Assembly: GCA_958426095.1 (NCBI GenBank)
Contig: CATZYB010000034.1
Location: forward strand, 1-15,922
DNA from: an uncultured Lachnospiraceae bacterium
Lineage (GTDB): Bacteria; Bacillota; Clostridia; Lachnospirales; Lachnospiraceae
Reading direction: 5' to 3'
Length of the DNA stretch: 15,922 nucleotides
Every line of letters begins with the position of its first letter. The stretch's first letter is position 1. The translations under genes were made by a program, and so were the position numbers. The notes under the pieces are model-generated. The model saw only the letters and a program-made list of their open reading frames with translations. It was not told the origin of the DNA and searched no databases. Positions 12,806 through 15,922 of the stretch are shown piece after piece.

Positions 12806-13620
12806 AAGCAATATTAAAATATCCGGGCGGTAAATGGAGTATAGCAAATTGGATAATAAGCTACTTCCCGGAACATCACAGTTATCTGGAGCCGTTTTTT
12901 GGAAGTGGGGCTGTGTTGTTCAATAAACCACGAAGCAATATTGAAACAGTAAATGACTTGGACGGAAATGTTGTCAATCTTTTTGAATGGATTAAAAAAG
13001 ACCCGGAAAGACTGGCGCACGAAATTTATTATACACCCTATGCCAGACAGGTATATGAAGATGCTTTTGCTTCGGTACCAGAGGACAGCCTCGGCAAAGC
13101 GGTCAATTTCTATATCCGTTTGAATATGGGACATGGTTTCCGGACAACCGGAGAAAAGGTCGGTTGGAAGAATGATGTACAGGGAAGAGAAAAGGCATAT
13201 GCTTCAAGGGATTGGGTAAATCTTCCGGATAAAATCATGCAGTCAGCAGAGCGGCTCCGTGGAGTGCAGATAGAGAATAGTCCTGCAACAGACCTGATGG
13301 AGAGATTTAATTACGAAAACGTACTCGTCTATCTTGACCCACCATATATGCCAGAGGTACGACATGGAAAACAGTATAGATGTGAAATGTATGACAGGAA
13401 AAGCCACGCCGATATGTTGGAAGTGGCAAAGGCACATAAAGGACCAGTGCTGATAAGTGGATATGAGACGGATTTGTATAAAGATATGCTGAAAGGCTGG
13501 TACCGGAAAGAGGCTGTATGTTATTCCCAAGTGTGCAGTAAGAAAACAGAAATATTATGGATGAATTTTAAGCCTGCAGAGCAGATGTCATTTGCAGATA
13601 TACCGGGGGTGATACCATGA
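12802..13620 (+). CDS. DNA N6-adenine methyltransferase, Dam/D12 class, 272 aa
   Basis: The protein starts MKAILKYPGGKWSIA (a typical D12 N-terminal motif X), with the S-adenosylmethionine motif EPFFGSGAVLF at 30-40 and the catalytic motif DPPY at 179-182. It methylates adenine N6, often protecting phage DNA from host restriction. Full length for the class. It is translationally coupled at both ends: ATGA with the PP-loop gene and ATGA with the C5-methyltransferase remnant. The target sequence cannot be read from the protein. Confidence 0.93.
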   Translation: MKAILKYPGGKWSIANWIISYFPEHHSYLEPFFGSGAVLFNKPRSNIETVNDLDGNVVNLFEWIKKDPERLAHEIYYTPYARQVYEDAFASVPEDSLGKAVNFYIRLNMGHGFRTTGEKVGWKNDVQGREKAYASRDWVNLPDKIMQSAERLRGVQIENSPATDLMERFNYENVLVYLDPPYMPEVRHGKQYRCEMYDRKSHADMLEVAKAHKGPVLISGYETDLYKDMLKGWYRKEAVCYSQVCSKKTEILWMNFKPAEQMSFADIPGVIP

Positions 13621-13934
13621 AAGATTTAATAATTGACTGTTTTGCCGGAGGCGGAGGTGCCAGCGTCGGCATAGAAATGGCTCTCGGACGTCCGGTAGAT
13701 ATAGCTATCAATCATGACCCGGATGCTATCCTGATGCATAAAACAAATCATCCAGATACGTTGCATTTAACCGAGGATATATTTAAGGTTGACTTACCCA
13801 AATATGTCAAAGGACAAAAAGTGTCTCTGATGTGGGCAAGTCCAGACTGTACCAGTCACAGTAAGGCGAAGGGTGGAAAGCCACGGGAAAAGGGGAGGAA
13901 TCAGGATGGAGAGATTAACGAAAAGCGGATTTAA
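13617..13934 (+). pseudogene. C5-cytosine methyltransferase, truncated after motif IV, 105 aa remnant
   Basis: The start is canonical: MKDLIIDCFAGGGGAS with S-adenosylmethionine motif I, then motif IV ASPDCTSHSKAKGGKPREKGR with catalytic C78. Intact relatives continue for about 200 more residues with ENV, target-recognition and later motifs. Here homology ends at residue 94 (about base 13896) and the frame runs into the ribosome binding site and start of the next gene, ending after GRNQDGEINEKRI. A deletion has removed the rest, so the enzyme cannot work alone. A short product may still be translated through the ATGA coupling. Confidence 0.85.
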
Positions 13935-14283
13935 TTTTACAACAGACTTTATCAAGAGGGATATCGATTCCTGGAGCATTGCACAAGCATTAGACAAACT
14001 GCAAAAATATGAAGATACTGGCATCAGCCCGGATCAGTTCCAGGTTATCAATGAAGAATATCAAAAGATGGCAAAGGAACTGGCAGAACTTCGGCAGCAG
14101 AATCGGTGGGTTCCGGTGAGTAAGAGGTTACCGGAGCCTGGAATATATCTGGTAACGTGTGACGACAAAGATTATCCGGTAAAAAGAATGAGAATGAAAG
14201 GAATATGTTTTTATGATCATAATGGCATATATGACGGTAAAGTTCTTGCCTGGATGCCATTACCAGAACCATATAAGGAGTGA
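13906..14283 (+). CDS. DUF551-type phage protein, 125 aa
   Basis: The C-terminal half has the DUF551 signature: WVPVSKRLPEPGIYLVTCDD (77-96) and VLAWMPLPEPYKE at the end. The N-terminal part (1-70) is an amphipathic helix region with SIAQALDKLQKYEDTGISPD, which often accompanies this domain. The ATG at 13906 has GGGAGGAA 7 bp upstream; an earlier ATG at 13873 would lie inside the truncated methyltransferase. Function of the family is unknown. Confidence 0.82.
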   Translation: MERLTKSGFNFTTDFIKRDIDSWSIAQALDKLQKYEDTGISPDQFQVINEEYQKMAKELAELRQQNRWVPVSKRLPEPGIYLVTCDDKDYPVKRMRMKGICFYDHNGIYDGKVLAWMPLPEPYKE

Positions 14284-14287
14284 GCGA

Positions 14288-14545
14288 ATGAATAGAGAGA
14301 TTTTATTTAGAGGGAAAAGAACAGATAATGGGGAATGGGATATAACCGGAGTTGATTTCTGTGAGGTAGACCCATCCACTCTGTGTCAGTACACCGGATT
14401 AACTGACAAACGCGGTAAGAAGATCTGGGAGAATGATATTCTTCGATTAAATTTGAGCAAAGTTGGAAGAGTGGATTTTAACGAGACACATTTGGCGTAC
14501 ACAATCCTGAATTATTGGAAGGTGGCGATTAAATGGCTATATTAA
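14288..14545 (+). CDS. YopX-like phage protein, shortened, 85 aa
   Basis: REILFRGKRTDNGEW (3-17) and EVDPSTLCQYTGLTDKRGKKIWENDIL (26-52) are YopX-family landmarks. Between them relatives carry about 20-40 more residues, and after them a longer beta domain. Here GEWDITGVDFCEVD joins the two parts closely and the C-terminus ends in VAIKWLY inside the next gene's start. Two deletions are likely. The ATG at 14288 follows AAGGAGTGAGCG. Function of the family is unknown. Confidence 0.78.
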   Translation: MNREILFRGKRTDNGEWDITGVDFCEVDPSTLCQYTGLTDKRGKKIWENDILRLNLSKVGRVDFNETHLAYTILNYWKVAIKWLY

Positions 14546-14970
14546 ATTATACAACCACAGTAGATGCCTTCAAAACGGTATCGGAAATAGAATATAACCT
14601 GATGAAACACAAAGCAAAATCTATCATGAAAGAATACAACGGCGAACAGATAGTCGCACTCTCTTTTCTGATCGATACTGGTCGGCAGCAGATTCCGGTA
14701 AAATTACCGGTAAAAATAAATGAGTGTTATGAAATCCTAAAGAGAGAAAAGAAAAACGGCTCACGAAACGTCAAGGCTACCATGGATCAGGCAGAACGTA
14801 CCGCGTGGAGAATATTAAAAGATTGGGTAGCGGCCCAGATGGCACTACTTGACATCGAAATGGTAAAATTCGAGGAAATCTTTCTGCCGTATATCGTGGA
14901 TACATCTGGCCGGACGATGTTTGAACGGTTGGAGCAGCAGCAGTTTTTGATTGAGGTGAACCATGAGTGA
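14533..14970 (+). CDS. conserved phage hypothetical protein, 145 aa
   Basis: The protein resembles a recurring Clostridia phage protein that begins MAILNYTT and has a C-terminal DQAERTAWRILKDWVAAQMA segment followed by EEIFLPYIV; this is recalled, not searched. GGTGG lies 7 bp upstream of the ATG. It overlaps the previous gene by 13 bp and the next by 8 bp. It is globular with no membrane segment. Function unknown; the position among recombination and replication genes is typical. Confidence 0.78.
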   Translation: MAILNYTTTVDAFKTVSEIEYNLMKHKAKSIMKEYNGEQIVALSFLIDTGRQQIPVKLPVKINECYEILKREKKNGSRNVKATMDQAERTAWRILKDWVAAQMALLDIEMVKFEEIFLPYIVDTSGRTMFERLEQQQFLIEVNHE

Positions 14971-15145
14971 AGAATTAAAACTATGTGCAATGGTGCTTGC
15001 GAAAAACGCAGTGGCACTGATGTGTTTTACAGGACTCGCCATATATTTCGGAAAATGGTGGATTGTGTTGTTTGCAGGATTGTTTTTAACAAAAATCAAA
15101 AAATCTGGAAAAAAAGAAACGAGCGAGGATGAAGATAATGCTTAG
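14963..15145 (+). CDS. small membrane protein, 60 aa
   Basis: The ATG at 14963 has GAGGTG 5 bp upstream and overlaps the previous gene. Hydrophobic stretches lie at about residues 10-27 and 31-43 (NAVALMCFTGLAIYFG, WWIVLFAGLFLT), and a highly charged tail follows (KIKKSGKKETSEDEDNA). Function unknown. Confidence 0.7.
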   Translation: MSEELKLCAMVLAKNAVALMCFTGLAIYFGKWWIVLFAGLFLTKIKKSGKKETSEDEDNA

Positions 15146-15323
15146 AGAAACAATTAAAGCTGTCAGGGATGGAACAGAATGTGACCAATGCGACAGCTCC
15201 TATTGGCAGCAGTATGGTTGTAAGCAAGGTGGCAGCAGTACAGAAATAATGGCATGTCAAATAGAGCATGTGAAATGGAGGCATGAGAGTGGACAAGAGA
15301 ATACGAGACAAGACGTGGGATGA
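15138..15323 (+). CDS. Cys-containing small phage protein, 61 aa
   Basis: The ATG at 15138 is chosen because GAGGATGA precedes it by 5 bp; ATG at 15129 is also in frame. It contains C16-x2-C19, C28 and C40, which could bind a metal. It overlaps the next gene in another frame (15289 on). Function unknown. Confidence 0.62.
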   Translation: MLRETIKAVRDGTECDQCDSSYWQQYGCKQGGSSTEIMACQIEHVKWRHESGQENTRQDVG

Positions 15324-15723
15324 TTACGGAATATCTGCTAATCGTTATAAGGAACTGAAAGCCTTCTGTTTACAGTACAGTGAAAAGAAATATAAGATTA
15401 ACCGCGGTATTGGTTCAGTGACTTCTGATGGGATGCCTAAAGGCGGGACCAGAAAAGACAAACTTGAATCTATGGCCATTAGAAATGTCTTATACGAGCA
15501 GGATTGCAAAATGATCGAACAGGCAGCCATAGCGGCGTCAGAGGAAATATATCCATACATAATCAAAAGCGTAACGAATGATTTGAGCTACGAATACATT
15601 GAATACAACGAAAAACTTGGCCATATACCTGTAGGAAAGACGGATTTCTATGGATATCGAAGATTGTTTTATCATTATTTAGACAAATTAAAAATTGGGG
15701 ACAAAATTGACCTGCTTTCGTGA
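15289..15723 (+). CDS. RinA/ArpU-type phage late transcription regulator, 144 aa
   Basis: The pattern TWDDYGISANRYKELKAFCLQY (9-30), GMPKGGTRKDKLE (48-60) and the C-terminal FYGYRRLFYHYLDKL (approx. 119-133) matches small regulators that activate late genes before terminase in Gram-positive phages. The GTG at 15289 is chosen over ATG at 15283 because GGAGG (15277-15281) leaves 7 bp to the GTG and only 1 bp to the ATG. It is the last gene before a structured noncoding region, as expected of a late switch. Confidence 0.75.
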   Translation: MDKRIRDKTWDDYGISANRYKELKAFCLQYSEKKYKINRGIGSVTSDGMPKGGTRKDKLESMAIRNVLYEQDCKMIEQAAIAASEEIYPYIIKSVTNDLSYEYIEYNEKLGHIPVGKTDFYGYRRLFYHYLDKLKIGDKIDLLS

Positions 15724-15759
15724 TATTATGATAGCATGGTTTTCGAAAGAGATATTCAT
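15688..15759 (-). CDS. possible 23-aa ORF opposite the late regulator end
   Basis: On the minus strand AAAAAGGAGGTTTCAAA precedes ATG at 15759, an excellent ribosome binding site. The frame closes after 23 residues inside the end of the regulator gene (MNISFENHAIIISRK at its start). It may be a leader peptide, a remnant or chance. Confidence 0.25.
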   Translation of the reverse strand: MNISFENHAIIISRKQVNFVPNF

Positions 15760-15785
15760 TTTGAAACCTCCTTTTTAAGATATGT

Positions 15786-15810
15786 CCGCCAGAGCGTCAC
15801 AGCCTGGCGG
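15786..15810. ncRNA. GC-rich hairpin
   Basis: CCGCCAG (15786-15792) and CTGGCGG (15804-15810) form 7 perfect pairs around an 11-nt loop. No T-run follows on either strand, so it is not a plain terminator. It lies just before the tRNA-like fold. Confidence 0.5.
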
Positions 15811-15817
15811 ATGATTC

Positions 15818-15889
15818 GTGGAGCATACCATCAATGGTAGATGGGCAGGGTAGCGCCCTGAGTTCCGGTTCGACTCCGGATGCGGTCAC
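15818..15889 (+). ncRNA. tRNA-like structure (degenerate tRNA)
   Basis: The T arm TCCGG-TTCGACT-CCGGA (15864-15880) is perfect, and a D arm CCAT-CAATGGTAG-ATGG (15828-15844) follows a TA at the 8-9 position. The middle arm CAGG-GTAGCGC-CCTG (15846-15860) has only 4 good pairs with a 7-nt loop (U33 in place; the triplet read would be AGC), and almost no variable loop. The acceptor stem is broken: GTGG and GCA pair with TCAC and TGC around an A/GG mismatch. No CCA follows. A working tRNA is doubtful; a phage structural or packaging element or decayed tRNA is possible. Confidence 0.45.
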
Positions 15890-15890
15890 T

Positions 15891-15906
15891 TTCTCTGTGA
15901 AGAGAA
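15891..15906. ncRNA. small hairpin with GNRA-type loop
   Basis: TTCTCT-GTGA-AGAGAA forms 6 perfect pairs closed by a GTGA tetraloop, immediately after the tRNA-like fold. Confidence 0.4.
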
Positions 15907-15922
15907 CTCCTATATACATTTT

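Noticed and set aside
12170..12847. 225-aa minus-strand open frame
   Set aside because: It lies opposite well-supported PP-loop and methyltransferase genes, has no ribosome binding site and reads like a shadow frame.
15818..15889. Functional tRNA-Ala (AGC)
   Set aside because: The acceptor stem is mismatched, the anticodon stem has only four good pairs and the variable loop is almost absent.

Overview
The window is the left end of an integrated temperate phage (prophage) in a low-to-mid-GC Gram-positive bacterium. Strong AAGGAGG-type ribosome binding sites, the gene families and the host gene at the left edge all suggest a gut Clostridia member, probably Lachnospiraceae. This is inferred from sequence style and recalled family resemblance, not from a database search.

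Layout. (1) 1-490: the 5' part of a host cpaF/tadA-type secretion ATPase gene, cut just after its MRPD motif by the prophage junction (putative attL). (2) 514-4151, leftward: large serine recombinase, an Abi_2/AbiD-F type HEPN abortive-infection gene with its own near-consensus promoter and a terminator-like hairpin in its leader, then a LexA-like CI repressor. (3) 4152-4305: divergent immunity promoters. (4) 4306-7866: an unusual array. Small rightward genes (Cro-like, tiny membrane proteins, short soluble proteins) alternate with leftward genes. Each of five leftward genes starts from a related ~107-127 bp intergenic cassette that carries a sigma-70 type promoter with exactly 17 bp spacing and, in most copies, a palindrome next to the -10. 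Each leftward unit appears to end at a hairpin buried inside the coding sequence of the opposing rightward gene. (5) 7867-15723, rightward: a tightly packed early/middle operon containing small phage proteins, an HUH rolling-circle Rep preceded by three stem-loops, SSB, an HNH-like protein, a degenerate RNase H-like protein, a PAPS-reductase-family protein, an N6-adenine methyltransferase, a truncated C5-cytosine methyltransferase, DUF551 and YopX-like proteins, and a RinA/ArpU-type late regulator. (6) 15724-15922: a noncoding structured region with a tRNA-like fold, where packaging genes would be expected next.

Working together: the recombinase sits at attL and the repressor and Cro-like gene form the lysis/lysogeny switch. 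The Abi gene and the leftward mini-units look like genes carried for the lysogen, while the rightward operon is lytic. Rightward transcription from the Cro-side promoter would run antisense through every leftward unit, so the switch could silence them all by interference. That array is the most unusual part of the window.
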